Part shown: positions 1 to 8,510 of the stretch, piece after piece
Numbering within the stretch: position 1 is the stretch's first letter
Layout of the letters: each line of letters begins with the position of its first letter
Source of the DNA: Robiginitomaculum sp.
GTDB taxonomy: Bacteria; Pseudomonadota; Alphaproteobacteria; Caulobacterales; Maricaulaceae
Length of the DNA: 64,000 bases
Reading direction: 5' to 3'
Assembly (NCBI GenBank): GCA_002733905.1
Contig: NVXK01000021.1
Span: 1 to 64,000 of the forward strand
Position numbers and translations under genes: made by a program
Notes under the pieces: generated by a model
Told to the model about the DNA's origin: nothing
What the model saw: only the letters and a program-made list of their open reading frames with translations
The model's database searches: none

Positions 1-2
1 AT

Positions 3-404
3 CTCGACGGCGACGGTGATCTCGATGTTGTCACCGCCAATCACTTTGCAGATGATGTAACTGTCCTTCTCAACAATGGGGACGGTACATTTGGGGCCCA
101 TGTGTCGTACGGTGTTGGTGATGGCCCGGTTGGTTTATCGCTCGGTGATCTTAACGGAGATGGCAAGGTTGACATCGCTGTTGCCAATAGTTTCTCTGAT
201 AGCGTGAGCGTGTTGATGAACTTGGGCGCCGGCGTATTGGCGCCTGCTCAAGACTTTCCATGCGGTGATAGCTGCCAGGATGTAGCAATCGGTGATCTCG
301 ATAATGATGGGGATCTCGATTTGGCGGTTAGAGCCCGACAATCTTCAAGTCATGTAAAATCACTGATTTTGACGCATACACTGAACAACTGGGTAAAAGA
401 GTAG
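3..404 (+). CDS. FG-GAP/VCBS repeat protein, C-terminal fragment (5' end outside window)
   Basis: The frame is open from the first bases of the window, so this is the 3' end of a larger gene. It encodes repeated Asp/Gly-rich calcium-binding-like motifs (LDGDGDLDVV, LNGDGKVDIA, LDNDGDLDLA), each followed by a short beta-type segment such as VTVLLNNGDGTF. This is the FG-GAP/VCBS beta-propeller repeat found in secreted or surface proteins. The last 25 or so residues (after LDLAVRA) lose the repeat pattern and become Ser/His-rich, so the ending looks like an abrupt truncation or out-of-frame junction. A GTG at 102 could be miscalled as a start, but the repeat pattern clearly continues upstream of it. 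Function of the whole protein cannot be judged. Confidence 0.75.
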   Translation, partial: LDGDGDLDVVTANHFADDVTVLLNNGDGTFGAHVSYGVGDGPVGLSLGDLNGDGKVDIAVANSFSDSVSVLMNLGAGVLAPAQDFPCGDSCQDVAIGDLDNDGDLDLAVRARQSSSHVKSLILTHTLNNWVKE

Positions 405-408
405 CACA

Positions 409-783
409 ATGCAAGCCAATATCATTCTTTCGAAAACCTTCACTTTTGAAGCAGCGCATAGCCTTGATTTAAAAGACGGTACCGATTTGGGCTATAAACG
501 CTTACACGGGCATTCTTTTACGGCTACGCTTTCTATTAAAGGCCCTAAGTCTGAGATTGATGACTGGTTAATGGATTTTGGTTCATTTGCGCCAACAATA
601 GAGCAGTTGAAAGACAAACTTGATCATGCTTTCCTTAATGAGCTTGTAGGGCTTAAGTCGCCAACACTGGAAAACATGTGCGCTTATATTTTTGATCTCG
701 CCTCAAAGTCTTTGCCAAATTTATTCGCAGTGGATATTGCAAGAATAACATGTGGCCAGAATTGCCGTCTGGAAGTCGGCTAG
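409..783 (+). CDS. QueD/6-pyruvoyl-tetrahydropterin synthase-like protein
   Basis: A 124-residue protein of normal length for the PTPS/QueD family, which uses a zinc-bound active site to convert dihydroneopterin triphosphate. The zinc histidines are visible in FEAAH (near residue 15) and RLHGHSF (near residue 33), and the family blocks LDHAFLNEL, SPTLENM and the C-terminal ITCGQNC are present. In E. coli QueD the nucleophilic Cys lies in KCGRLHGH; here the aligned stretch is GYKRLHGH, so Tyr replaces Cys. The fold assignment is firm but the exact reaction is uncertain, so no symbol is given. It starts 4 bases after the stop of the FG-GAP fragment. No other queuosine or folate genes are nearby. 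Confidence 0.8.
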   Translation: MQANIILSKTFTFEAAHSLDLKDGTDLGYKRLHGHSFTATLSIKGPKSEIDDWLMDFGSFAPTIEQLKDKLDHAFLNELVGLKSPTLENMCAYIFDLASKSLPNLFAVDIARITCGQNCRLEVG

Positions 784-902
784 TTGGATAGTCGGCTGCT
801 CGGGAAGATTTCATCAAAAATTCCTTTTTAAACATCATAATTATCTGCTAGCCTTATAGTACAAATGCGCTTTGTTGTATTTTCGTGAAAGGCTCGCGAG
901 TA

Positions 903-1673
903 ATGAATGATAAAACTAAAACAGATATATCAAGCCCATATCTGGATTGTTTTCAAATGCAATCGCCTGCGCCGAAAATCGTACCGGGTAGTTCTCGCCG
1001 TAAATGGATGGACGAGACAGGGGGGCGTTTTGCTTATAGATGCTTGCCGTTAACGATGGCCAACTCGACAGGCTGGGATATTCTTTGCCCCTTTGATATT
1101 GAAATCGCATGGAATGGCGGCAAAAATATCGAAGATTTGAAAATCAGCTCTCCCATATTTGGCGCACATGTACCAGGCTTTGCTCTTTCCCATTTTAGTT
1201 CTGGTATAGCAACATTCCATACGGGGTATTTATTTCGTACGCCCCCTGGATGGGCTGTTATGTGTACGGGGTCACCGAACCAACCCAAAGACGGGATATA
1301 CGCGCTCTCGGGCCTTGTGGAGACTGATTGGTTGCCATTCCCGTTCACCATGAACTGGAAGATGACCCGCCCTGGTGTAGTTAAGTTTAAAAAGGGAGAG
1401 AGTTTTTGCTTTGTGACCCTGGTGCAACACATGCGCCTAGAGAATACGCAGCCAACAATCCGCGACCTTGATAAGGAACCTAAATTTAGAGATGACTACA
1501 TGCTCTGGCAGTCCTCGCGTGCTGATTTCCTCAAAAAGCTAGGCGCTAAAGATGAGGACACGGTCACAGCAGGTTGGCAACGCCACTATATGCAGGGTCA
1601 TGATAGCTCAGGTGAAAGCACGGACACAGATCATAAAACAAAACGACGTTTGAAAAAACCTGTGAAAGAATAA
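903..1673 (+). CDS. Conserved protein of unknown function (DUF6065-like)
   Basis: A 256-residue soluble protein with no signal peptide or membrane segment. The pattern PAPKIVPG, RKWMDETGGRFAYRCLPLTMANSTGWDI and a later W-rich segment matches my memory of the DUF6065 family, whose function is not known. The C-terminal 25 residues are strongly basic (KTKRRLKKPVKE). The ATG at 903 is chosen; an in-frame GTG at 885 would add six residues. It is followed at 47 bases by two further genes of unknown function on the same strand, so the three may form an operon. No catalytic motif is visible. Confidence 0.7.
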   Translation: MNDKTKTDISSPYLDCFQMQSPAPKIVPGSSRRKWMDETGGRFAYRCLPLTMANSTGWDILCPFDIEIAWNGGKNIEDLKISSPIFGAHVPGFALSHFSSGIATFHTGYLFRTPPGWAVMCTGSPNQPKDGIYALSGLVETDWLPFPFTMNWKMTRPGVVKFKKGESFCFVTLVQHMRLENTQPTIRDLDKEPKFRDDYMLWQSSRADFLKKLGAKDEDTVTAGWQRHYMQGHDSSGESTDTDHKTKRRLKKPVKE

Positions 1674-1719
1674 ACGCATGGGTATGAGGAAGGGGGCATG
1701 AGGGAGAGGGTATGGTGAA

Positions 1720-2172
1720 ATGCTGCAAACACTAAAACTGCTATTACCTGCTTTGATTCCGTCATGGCGGTTTTTTGATACGATAGCACCTTCGCCGCGT
1801 ATTGAATTCCGTTTGCTTGAAAACGAAAACCAGAAGGCTGATATTTGGCAGGAATTCCGTCCAAGGCCTGCAAACTTATCAATACTTACAATGTTAAAGC
1901 GTATGTTCTGGAACCCATATTGGAACGAGTCCCTGTTTTTAGTGAGTTGTGCTGAGCGGATAATCAATAATCAATCAGAACAAAGTCGAAGGCATAGCAG
2001 CCAAGAAATATTCAGTCGTATTCAGTGCGAACTTGAGAGAGAGCGTACTGATGTGACAACGACACCTTATTTGCAATTCAGATTGGTGTTCGTTCTTCGC
2101 AATGATACACAGATAGAACAACACATTACCTATATTTCTGCATTGCACAATCTTGGCGTAGAGGCGTCATGA
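1720..2172 (+). CDS. Small conserved hypothetical protein (PSWRFFD motif)
   Basis: A 150-residue soluble protein I cannot assign to a family by name. It begins with a hydrophobic LLLPALIPSWRFFD stretch and ends in a mixed alpha/beta segment (YLQFRLVFVLRND). Its stop codon overlaps the start of the next gene (ATGA), which indicates translational coupling to the HTTM-like membrane protein. Similar short proteins paired with an HTTM membrane protein occur elsewhere in Proteobacteria in my recollection, but I cannot verify this here. Function unknown; possibly a partner subunit of the membrane protein. Confidence 0.6.
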   Translation: MLQTLKLLLPALIPSWRFFDTIAPSPRIEFRLLENENQKADIWQEFRPRPANLSILTMLKRMFWNPYWNESLFLVSCAERIINNQSEQSRRHSSQEIFSRIQCELERERTDVTTTPYLQFRLVFVLRNDTQIEQHITYISALHNLGVEAS

Positions 2173-2858
2173 TGAATATGGATGTTGCCATTCGTGTCAC
2201 TGAGATATTGCTAGCGCTCGCGTTTTTGCAACAAAGTGTAGAGCATCTCGTTGCGGCCAAATACGAGCGTACTTTATTCGCACTTCGGATTGTCCTCAGC
2301 CTGCTCCTCCTGTTTGGCATTGCAACACAATGGGTATCTTTGTTGTTGGTTGTTCTTGGGCTCTTCGTGCTTAGGCGGTTTCAAGGGCCGTATAATGGGG
2401 GGAGTGACCGTATGAGCTTGCTTATCCTTTGCTGTTTATGTGGTGTATTGTTTGCACCAACAGATCAGTGGCGAGAATATATTTTTGGGTATTTAGCGCT
2501 ACAACTCGTATTGTCATATTTCATCTCAGGATGGGTCAAGATCACAAATTCAGAGTGGCGCAATGGTCGTGCACTCCAAGATGTGTTCCGCTTTTCTGCT
2601 TACCCTGTTAGCGAGGCATTAAGGGGGTGGGCACGTTATCCACGTTTGCTTTGCTTTATGTCGTGGATGGTTATGATGTTTGAAATATTATTCCCTGTGA
2701 GCTTACTTACACAGTCGTCACTTATTGCTGCTCTTGTGATCGCCGCAATATTTCACTTTGGGAATGCTTGCTTGTTTGGCCTCAACCGATTCTTTTGGGT
2801 TTGGCTCGCGGCGTACCCCTCTATATTATGGCTTCAAGACCGTATTTTTGGCATGTAA
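2169..2858 (+). CDS. HTTM-like integral membrane protein
   Basis: A 229-residue polytopic membrane protein with about six hydrophobic helices. The segment YFISGWVKITNSEWRNGRALQDVFRF resembles the signature of the HTTM (horizontally transferred transmembrane) family, distantly related to vitamin-K-dependent gamma-carboxylase membrane domains. It overlaps the upstream gene by 4 bases (ATGA) and ends 63 bases before a strong terminator-like hairpin, so it is the last gene of the unit. Catalytic function cannot be deduced. Confidence 0.65.
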   Translation: MMNMDVAIRVTEILLALAFLQQSVEHLVAAKYERTLFALRIVLSLLLLFGIATQWVSLLLVVLGLFVLRRFQGPYNGGSDRMSLLILCCLCGVLFAPTDQWREYIFGYLALQLVLSYFISGWVKITNSEWRNGRALQDVFRFSAYPVSEALRGWARYPRLLCFMSWMVMMFEILFPVSLLTQSSLIAALVIAAIFHFGNACLFGLNRFFWVWLAAYPSILWLQDRIFGM

Positions 2859-2920
2859 TTTGATGTAAAATATAGTTCCTACACATTGGCGTGTATTGAA
2901 ACAAAGGCATGTATAAAAAA

Positions 2921-2959
2921 AAGGCTGGTTATATGTGGGGACATAACCAGCCTTTTTTT
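2921..2959. terminator. Intrinsic terminator, probably bidirectional
   Basis: An inverted repeat AAGGCTGGTTAT (2921-2932) / ATAACCAGCCTT (2943-2954) is followed by a run of T and preceded by a run of A. This is the form of a bidirectional rho-independent terminator. It lies after the HTTM-like gene and would close the 903-2858 unit. Confidence 0.85.
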
Positions 2960-3026
2960 GAAGGGTCTTATTTAACTTTGATCGGTAAAATACGGTGGTG
3001 TTGATGTGGGCCAACAGAACCGAAAG

Positions 3027-3060
3027 GTTTAATATAGACATGTGGGTCTCTATATTAAAC
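3027..3060. repeat. 12-bp inverted repeat in a gene-free stretch
   Basis: The 436 bases between 2859 and 3294 hold no convincing gene. Beyond the terminator they contain a perfect inverted repeat, GTTTAATATAGA (3027-3038) and TCTATATTAAAC (3049-3060). They also contain two copies of TAACGGTGTTAA at 3141-3152 and 3250-3261. The inverted repeat has no T-run directly after it, so it is a weak terminator candidate; an operator or remnant element is possible. Confidence 0.5.
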
Positions 3061-3294
3061 GACATAAAGACGCGAGCCTTCATGTTTGCCTTGATCCTTA
3101 TATGCACTCATTGCACAAAATGTTTAAGTACGAATTTGCTTAACGGTGTTAATGTCAGCGTATGCATTTGAAAACAAACAATTATTTCAAGTGTTGATTT
3201 TTGTCAAATTTAATAATGTAACATTGCTATGTAGTATACTATTTATTTGTAACGGTGTTAAATCTACAAAATGATAGAATATTGGATATCATAT

Positions 3295-3786
3295 CTATTT
3301 TAGATTAGCATTTATGAGGGAAATTGCTGTGAGGACAGTTTTTTGCCTTACGCCTTCGCGCCCTATATTCCCAAATCTTTTAGTGATTGTGATTGGTTTG
3401 TTTCCACGCGTGATGATGCCAAAGCACACCATGCCGACAGGTTTGTCTTTTGATCCCCCTGTAGGGCCTGCAATGCCTGTGACAGAAACAGCGATGTCCG
3501 TACTTAACATATCTCGTGATTGTTGAGCCATTGCGCCAGCAACAGGCTCGCTAACGGCGCCGTAAAATTCAAGAATTTCTGGTGGTATGCCAAGCAAGTC
3601 TATTTTTGCTTGATTGGAATAGGTGATAAGGCCTCCCATAAATACGGATGATGATCCTGATATTTCTGTGAGGGCTTTGCCAATCCAACCGCCGGTACAA
3701 CTCTCCGCAGTCGCTATTGTCAGGCCCTTCGCAGATGCAACTTTAATGAGCGCACTCGCTTTTTCATATATGAGAGAATTACTCAT
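3295..3786 (-). CDS. pncC: CinA C-terminal-domain protein, nicotinamide-nucleotide amidohydrolase
   Basis: A 163-residue protein of normal length for the stand-alone CinA C-terminal family (PncC), which deamidates NMN in pyridine nucleotide recycling. The signature TIATAESCTGGWIGKALTEISGSS is present near the N-terminus, and VSVTGIAGPTGGSKDKPVG follows in the second half. Its ATG overlaps the ispDF stop codon (ATGA), so the two are translationally coupled. It is the last gene of a leftward operon. Confidence 0.88.
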   Translation of the reverse strand: MSNSLIYEKASALIKVASAKGLTIATAESCTGGWIGKALTEISGSSSVFMGGLITYSNQAKIDLLGIPPEILEFYGAVSEPVAGAMAQQSRDMLSTDIAVSVTGIAGPTGGSKDKPVGMVCFGIITRGNKPITITKRFGNIGREGVRQKTVLTAISLINANLK

Positions 3787-4967
3787 TGCCCATCTTCCAC
3801 AAGTGGTATGCGTACATTTGCAATTGCCGTCGCTGCAATGCCTTCTCCGCGCCCTGTAAAACCAAGTTTTTCGGTCGTTGTTGCTTTGACGCTTACACGC
3901 CCCAAAGGTAGGGAAAGGATTTTGGCGATTGTTGCACGCATGGCATCTCTATGTGGTTTGATTTTTGGTTGTTCGCAAATAACCGTCACGTCAATATGAT
4001 CTATTATGCCATTTTTTTCACTTACCAAGTTTGCGGCGTGTTTGAGAAATTGGTCTGAACGCGCACCTTTCCATTTTGGATCCGAAGGTGGGAAATGGTC
4101 GCCAATATCACCTTCTGCAATTGCGCCGAGTAGGGCGTCGGTGAGGGCATGTAGGCCAACATCTGCGTCGCTATGACCTTTCAGAGAAAAGCCCGCTTCA
4201 ATTTCTACGCCGCACATCCACAAAGAACGACCCTCGCAAATTTGATGCACGTCAAAGCCCGTTCCACTTACAGATATCAGTGTTGTATTTTGCATAAAGT
4301 CATTTTCATAAGTCAGTTTGATATTGGCTTCATCACCTTGGCACATTTTGATAGAATATCCATTGTGTTTGGCAAGGGCTATGTCGTCAGCAAAACTGTC
4401 TGTATCTCTAATATTGCTATAAGCATCAAAGATATCTTGAAACCTGAATCCCTGTGGCGTTTGCACCCGTACAATTTTATCTCTGTCCACCGCTTGCCCG
4501 TCTATTGTCTTGAGGGCGTCAACGATAGGCAGAACAGGGACGCTTGCTTGATGCGTCGTTAGTGCGGAAATTACATGAGCAATTGTATCTTGTTTAAGAA
4601 ATGGACGTGCGGCGTCATGGATAAGAACATAGTCTGGTGCATTTGAGGATTGAGAGGCGAGGTCTTTAAGGCCCGCTTTCACCGACGCTGTACGTGTTGC
4701 ACCTCCGTGAACTGTCCGAATGTGATTGCCAATGCCTGAAATTGCTTTTTGAAGGTGAGCTTCGTCATCTGAATGAAAAACCACGATGATATTACTAAAG
4801 TCTCTAAAACATTTGAGCGTTTTGGTCAGGACGGTTTCGCCGTTAACTTTAAGGTATTGTTTTGGGGTGTTGTCTGTATGATTTTTTGAGCGTGCGCGAT
4901 TGCCGCGACCTGCTGCCACAATCAGTATGGCTATTTTATCATTTTTTAGTGATGAAATATTGTGCAT
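3783..4967 (-). CDS. ispDF: Bifunctional 2-C-methyl-D-erythritol 4-phosphate cytidylyltransferase / MECDP synthase
   Basis: A fused IspD-IspF enzyme carrying two steps of the MEP isoprenoid pathway. The N-terminal IspD half has the nucleotide-binding motif [12 protein letters not shown] and LIHDAARPF. The C-terminal IspF half begins around residue 235 (GTGFDVHQI, with the metal-binding D-x-H) and contains [17 protein letters not shown] and [17 protein letters not shown]. The fusion is common in Alphaproteobacteria. I chose the ATG at 4967, preceded by AAAGGG about 10 bases upstream; a GTG at 4991 is possible. It is divergent from dusB with only about 28 bases between starts. Confidence 0.92.
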   Translation of the reverse strand: MHNISSLKNDKIAILIVAAGRGNRARSKNHTDNTPKQYLKVNGETVLTKTLKCFRDFSNIIVVFHSDDEAHLQKAISGIGNHIRTVHGGATRTASVKAGLKDLASQSSNAPDYVLIHDAARPFLKQDTIAHVISALTTHQASVPVLPIVDALKTIDGQAVDRDKIVRVQTPQGFRFQDIFDAYSNIRDTDSFADDIALAKHNGYSIKMCQGDEANIKLTYENDFMQNTTLISVSGTGFDVHQICEGRSLWMCGVEIEAGFSLKGHSDADVGLHALTDALLGAIAEGDIGDHFPPSDPKWKGARSDQFLKHAANLVSEKNGIIDHIDVTVICEQPKIKPHRDAMRATIAKILSLPLGRVSVKATTTEKLGFTGRGEGIAATAIANVRIPLVEDGQ

Positions 4968-4995
4968 TGGTGTTTTACCCTTTAAAGACACTTAT

Positions 4996-6009
4996 ATGAG
5001 CCAGCAAATTAAAATCGGCAAGCATAAGTTAGTGTCCAATGTATTGGTTGCGCCTATGTCGGGCATTAGTGACCTTCCTTTTCGCCGTATGACCCAAAGT
5101 TTTGGGCCAGGATTGGTGATTTCTGAAATGGTTGCTAGTGAGTACCTCGGAAAAGGCCAACATGATACAGAACGTAAAGCGGCTGGCGCAGGCATAATAG
5201 ATCCTTTGACAATCCAACTTGTAGGCCGTGAAGCGTATTGGATGGCCGAAGGCGCAAAGTTTGCCGAAGGCGCAGGGGCTGAAATTATTGACATTAATAT
5301 GGGGTGTCCGTCTCGGCGTGTCACATCTGGTCTGTCTGGCTCTGCGCTTATGCGTGATCTTGACCACGCGCTGACACTGATTGACGCAACGATTAATGCT
5401 GTCAATCTACCCGTGACCCTTAAAATGCGCCTTGGTTGGGACAATGACAGTTTAAATGCCCCTGAATTAGCAAAACGTGCAGAAAACGCGGGCATTCAAA
5501 TGATTGTTGTACATGGCCGTACTCGTTGCCAATTTTATAAAGGGTCTGCGGATTGGGCGGCGGTAAAACCTGTGAAAGAGGCGGTGTCGATACCTGTTTT
5601 TGTCAACGGTGATATTTTAGAGAGTGCGGACGCAGTGACTGCGCTGGCGCAATCCGGTGCAGACGGGGTCATGCTTGGGCGTGGTTTGATTGGTGCGCCT
5701 TGGCGTATTGCGAATGTAAATTCGGTGTTACGCGGCGAAGCGATTACGCCAATTTCTGCTAAACATGCATTTGAAACAGCAAAAGCTCATTATGCAGACT
5801 TAATTGATTTTTATGGGCAAGAGCAGGGGTGTCGTGTCGCACGTAAACATTTGGCAGGATATGTAGAACATGCACCTGTTGAATTGGATTTGAGTCTTCG
5901 TGGCCAGTTAAAATCAGATATTTGCCGCATCAAAGAATCACAAAAAGTAGTTGAACTTCTTGAGCAAATTTATCTTGCGCCTGAAACGCTTAAACAAAAG
6001 GTTGCGTAA
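4996..6009 (+). CDS. dusB: tRNA-dihydrouridine synthase (NifR3/DusB type)
   Basis: A 337-residue FMN-dependent enzyme that reduces specific uridines in tRNA. Family features are [12 protein letters not shown] at the N-terminus, [11 protein letters not shown] with the catalytic Cys, [10 protein letters not shown], the [11 protein letters not shown] segment and [16 protein letters not shown] at the FMN phosphate site. The ATG at 4996 gives the usual N-terminus; an upstream in-frame ATG would overlap ispDF. The stop overlaps ntrB by one base (TAATG). In Alphaproteobacteria this gene, historically nifR3, often heads the ntrBC operon as here. Confidence 0.93.
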   Translation: MSQQIKIGKHKLVSNVLVAPMSGISDLPFRRMTQSFGPGLVISEMVASEYLGKGQHDTERKAAGAGIIDPLTIQLVGREAYWMAEGAKFAEGAGAEIIDINMGCPSRRVTSGLSGSALMRDLDHALTLIDATINAVNLPVTLKMRLGWDNDSLNAPELAKRAENAGIQMIVVHGRTRCQFYKGSADWAAVKPVKEAVSIPVFVNGDILESADAVTALAQSGADGVMLGRGLIGAPWRIANVNSVLRGEAITPISAKHAFETAKAHYADLIDFYGQEQGCRVARKHLAGYVEHAPVELDLSLRGQLKSDICRIKESQKVVELLEQIYLAPETLKQKVA

Positions 6010-7094
6010 TGGAGTGGGGTGAAAATTCAATTGCAGAAAACCTGCCTGACCCGTTATTTATTCTCGATAGTCTTGGGAAAAACATTAAATGGGTTAACTC
6101 TGCGTGTGAAGCGTGGCTAGGGCGTTCATGTGCTTCCATCGTCGGGAGGGTGTTGATAGATATTTCCAGCGATTTTACACCTATTTGCGAAAATATGATC
6201 TTAAATCCAGATCCGAATACGACACTACGTGGTTATGATTTGGCCATTGCCTTGCGTGGTCAAAATACTGGCGTTTTTAACTATCAGGTTTTCCCCTCAA
6301 CACATGGGCAAGAGGGGGGTGGGCGCGCTCTCTTGATAAATATTCAAGCCATGAAACCACCATCGGCTGAATCTGCGGACGGGTCTGTAAACATGCTCGG
6401 GCGTATGCTGGCGCACGAATTGAAAAACCCGCTTGCGGGTATACGCGGCGCAGCGCAATTGCTAGAAGTCGATTTGCATTTAGCTGATGATTTAGAGCTT
6501 ACAGAACTTATAAAAACAGAAGTCGACCGTATTAGCCGTTTGGCCGACAGTATGGAAAATTTTGGCAATACAAAGAGTCTCACGCCTGAAAGTTTCAACA
6601 TACATATGGTTTTGCGTAAAGCGGTGCTCCTTTTCAATAATCAAAACCATGAGGGGGTCAAAATTATCGAGAACTACGACCCGTCATTACCTATGGTGTT
6701 TGGTGACCGTGATGCACTGATGCAGGTCATGATTAATCTTATTTCGAATGGGATCGAGGCCGTAAAGGCGATTCGTAGTGATGGGCGTATTGAAATTTGC
6801 ACAGGTTTTCGTACAGGGATGAAGCGTCGTACGAAAAGTGGGCGCAGTTATGCCTTGCCAGTCGAAGTCCGTATTATCGATAATGGTCCCGGTATAAATC
6901 CGACTATTCGCGAGCGGATTTTTCACCCTTTTGTAACGAGCAAGGCGAATGGACAAGGGTTAGGTTTGTCCCTTGTGTCCAAAATCGTGTCCGAACACGG
7001 CGGAATTATTGATGTGGTTTCAGAAACAGGCCGCACAGAGTTTTCAGTGTTATTACCTATAGAAAATTTAAATGATGAGGCTTCATATGCGTGA
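6009..7094 (+). CDS. ntrB: Nitrogen-regulation sensor histidine kinase NtrB
   Basis: A 361-residue cytoplasmic histidine kinase without membrane segments. It has an N-terminal PAS-like sensory region (about residues 5-110), a HisKA motif LAHELKNPLAGIRGAAQLLE with the phospho-accepting His, and a HATPase domain with N box (MINLISNGIEAV), DNGPGI and GQGLGLSLVSKI. In its family NtrB responds to PII protein and phosphorylates NtrC. It is coupled to dusB upstream and overlaps ntrC by 8 bases. Sequence and context agree. Confidence 0.92.
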   Translation: MEWGENSIAENLPDPLFILDSLGKNIKWVNSACEAWLGRSCASIVGRVLIDISSDFTPICENMILNPDPNTTLRGYDLAIALRGQNTGVFNYQVFPSTHGQEGGGRALLINIQAMKPPSAESADGSVNMLGRMLAHELKNPLAGIRGAAQLLEVDLHLADDLELTELIKTEVDRISRLADSMENFGNTKSLTPESFNIHMVLRKAVLLFNNQNHEGVKIIENYDPSLPMVFGDRDALMQVMINLISNGIEAVKAIRSDGRIEICTGFRTGMKRRTKSGRSYALPVEVRIIDNGPGINPTIRERIFHPFVTSKANGQGLGLSLVSKIVSEHGGIIDVVSETGRTEFSVLLPIENLNDEASYA

Positions 7095-8445
7095 AGATAA
7101 TAATACGGTCTTATTGGCCGATGACGATGCAAGTGTTCGTTTTGTCATCAGCAAATACCTCACCCGTGCGGGCTTTAAAGTGCGGGCAACGGACAATGCA
7201 CAAACGCTTATGAAATGGGTGAAGGCAGGGGATGGTGATGTTGTTTTGACCGATGTACATATGGATGCAGATGATATCTTTAATTTCATACCTGCGTTAA
7301 AAACGGCGCGCCCACGGCTACCCATAATTATCATGAGTGCAAATACGAGTGTCGCAACAGCTTTGAAGTCTGGCGCATTAGGTGTTTTCGAATATATTCC
7401 CAAGCCTTTTGATTTACACCATGTAGAGAAAACCCTTCAGCGTGCTCTTGGGAGTGTTGAGAAAAACGGGCAAATACGCTTGGCAAATAAACATACAAAA
7501 ATAGAACCCATGATTGGTAAATCAATCATTATGCAGCCTGTTTTTAAAGCTATTTCAGATTATATGTCCTGTAAATTCCCTGTTTTTATCTATGGTGAAG
7601 TCGGCACGGGTAAATCCCATACGGCAACGCTTTTACATGAGGCTGGCGAGCGTTCACAGCGGCCATTTATTATGTTTGATGAGTATGATTGCGTCCAAGA
7701 TATCTTGGACGCTGTTGGGAATGGCGATTTGTTTGTAGATCGTGTGCACGAACTTACAGATATGCAGCAAACCATGTTATTGCGCCTTGTGGAACGAAAT
7801 GAGGCAAAGAGTGATGATATTGCGTTTCGCGTCATTACCACAGCGAACCTTTCTCCTGAAAAACTAAAAGATACGGGAAAAGTCCGTGATGATTTATTCT
7901 ATCACATTGTTGGTGGTGATATTGCACTGCCACTGTTATCTCAACGCAGTGGCGATATTGCTGAGCTTGCACAATATTTTTTAAGTCAAGCCTCGCCTAC
8001 ACAACAAAAAACGATAAGTAAGTCTGCGTTGAAAGGTTTGGAGGATTATCACTGGCCTGGAAATGTGCGGGAACTCAAACGTATTATACAAACAATTGCA
8101 CTAAAGTTTTCAGACGTGGTCATTTCTTCTGAGATATTAAGCGGCATTTTGCCAAAATATGGAATGGCTGAAAATACGCTTGCCTCAGATATACAAAGTT
8201 TTGAGAGCATACGCACAGCCTGTAAAGCCCTCTTAATACAACATACGGCCAATATAACAGAAGGTGAGCCAGTCTCCTTAGAGCAAACGCCTTATGTTTG
8301 CGCACTTTCATGGGTGGAAAAACCTTTGATAGAAGAGGCATTAAGGATGACGGGGGGTAATAATTTACGTGCCGCCGCGATACTTGGCATTCATAGAAAC
8401 ACACTGCGTACAAAAATAAAGACCCTGAACATTACAATAAAATAA
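7087..8445 (+). CDS. ntrC: NtrC-type response regulator with degenerate AAA+ domain
   Basis: A 452-residue protein with receiver (residues 1-120, phospho-acceptor Asp in VLTDVHMD, Lys in IPKPF), AAA+ and Fis-type HTH (GGNNLRAAAILGIHRNTLRTKI) domains. Walker A is intact (GEVGTGKS). Where canonical NtrC has ELFGHEKGAFTGA there is only a short FDEYDCVQDILDAV segment, so the GAFTGA sigma54-contact loop is missing. Walker B reads GDLFVDRVHEL, with Arg in place of the catalytic Glu of DE. WPGNVREL is kept. The start at 7087 follows a GAGG with 6-base spacing. It is unlikely to act as a classic sigma54 activator; it may regulate with another sigma factor or as a DNA-binding switch. Confidence 0.88.
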   Translation: MREDNNTVLLADDDASVRFVISKYLTRAGFKVRATDNAQTLMKWVKAGDGDVVLTDVHMDADDIFNFIPALKTARPRLPIIIMSANTSVATALKSGALGVFEYIPKPFDLHHVEKTLQRALGSVEKNGQIRLANKHTKIEPMIGKSIIMQPVFKAISDYMSCKFPVFIYGEVGTGKSHTATLLHEAGERSQRPFIMFDEYDCVQDILDAVGNGDLFVDRVHELTDMQQTMLLRLVERNEAKSDDIAFRVITTANLSPEKLKDTGKVRDDLFYHIVGGDIALPLLSQRSGDIAELAQYFLSQASPTQQKTISKSALKGLEDYHWPGNVRELKRIIQTIALKFSDVVISSEILSGILPKYGMAENTLASDIQSFESIRTACKALLIQHTANITEGEPVSLEQTPYVCALSWVEKPLIEEALRMTGGNNLRAAAILGIHRNTLRTKIKTLNITIK

Positions 8446-8510
8446 TGTTTTAAGGCTGTTTGAGAATAAGATTTGTTGATTTGTTGCAACACTGTGGTAA
8501 ATACATCGCA

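Noticed and set aside
2826-3107. 93-codon minus-strand frame after the HTTM-like gene
   Set aside because: It runs through the terminator hairpin and the inverted repeat, and its translation has no protein-like features.
4900-4995. Upstream extension of dusB to an ATG at 4900
   Set aside because: It would overlap the start of ispDF on the other strand and adds residues not seen in the family; the ATG at 4996 fits.
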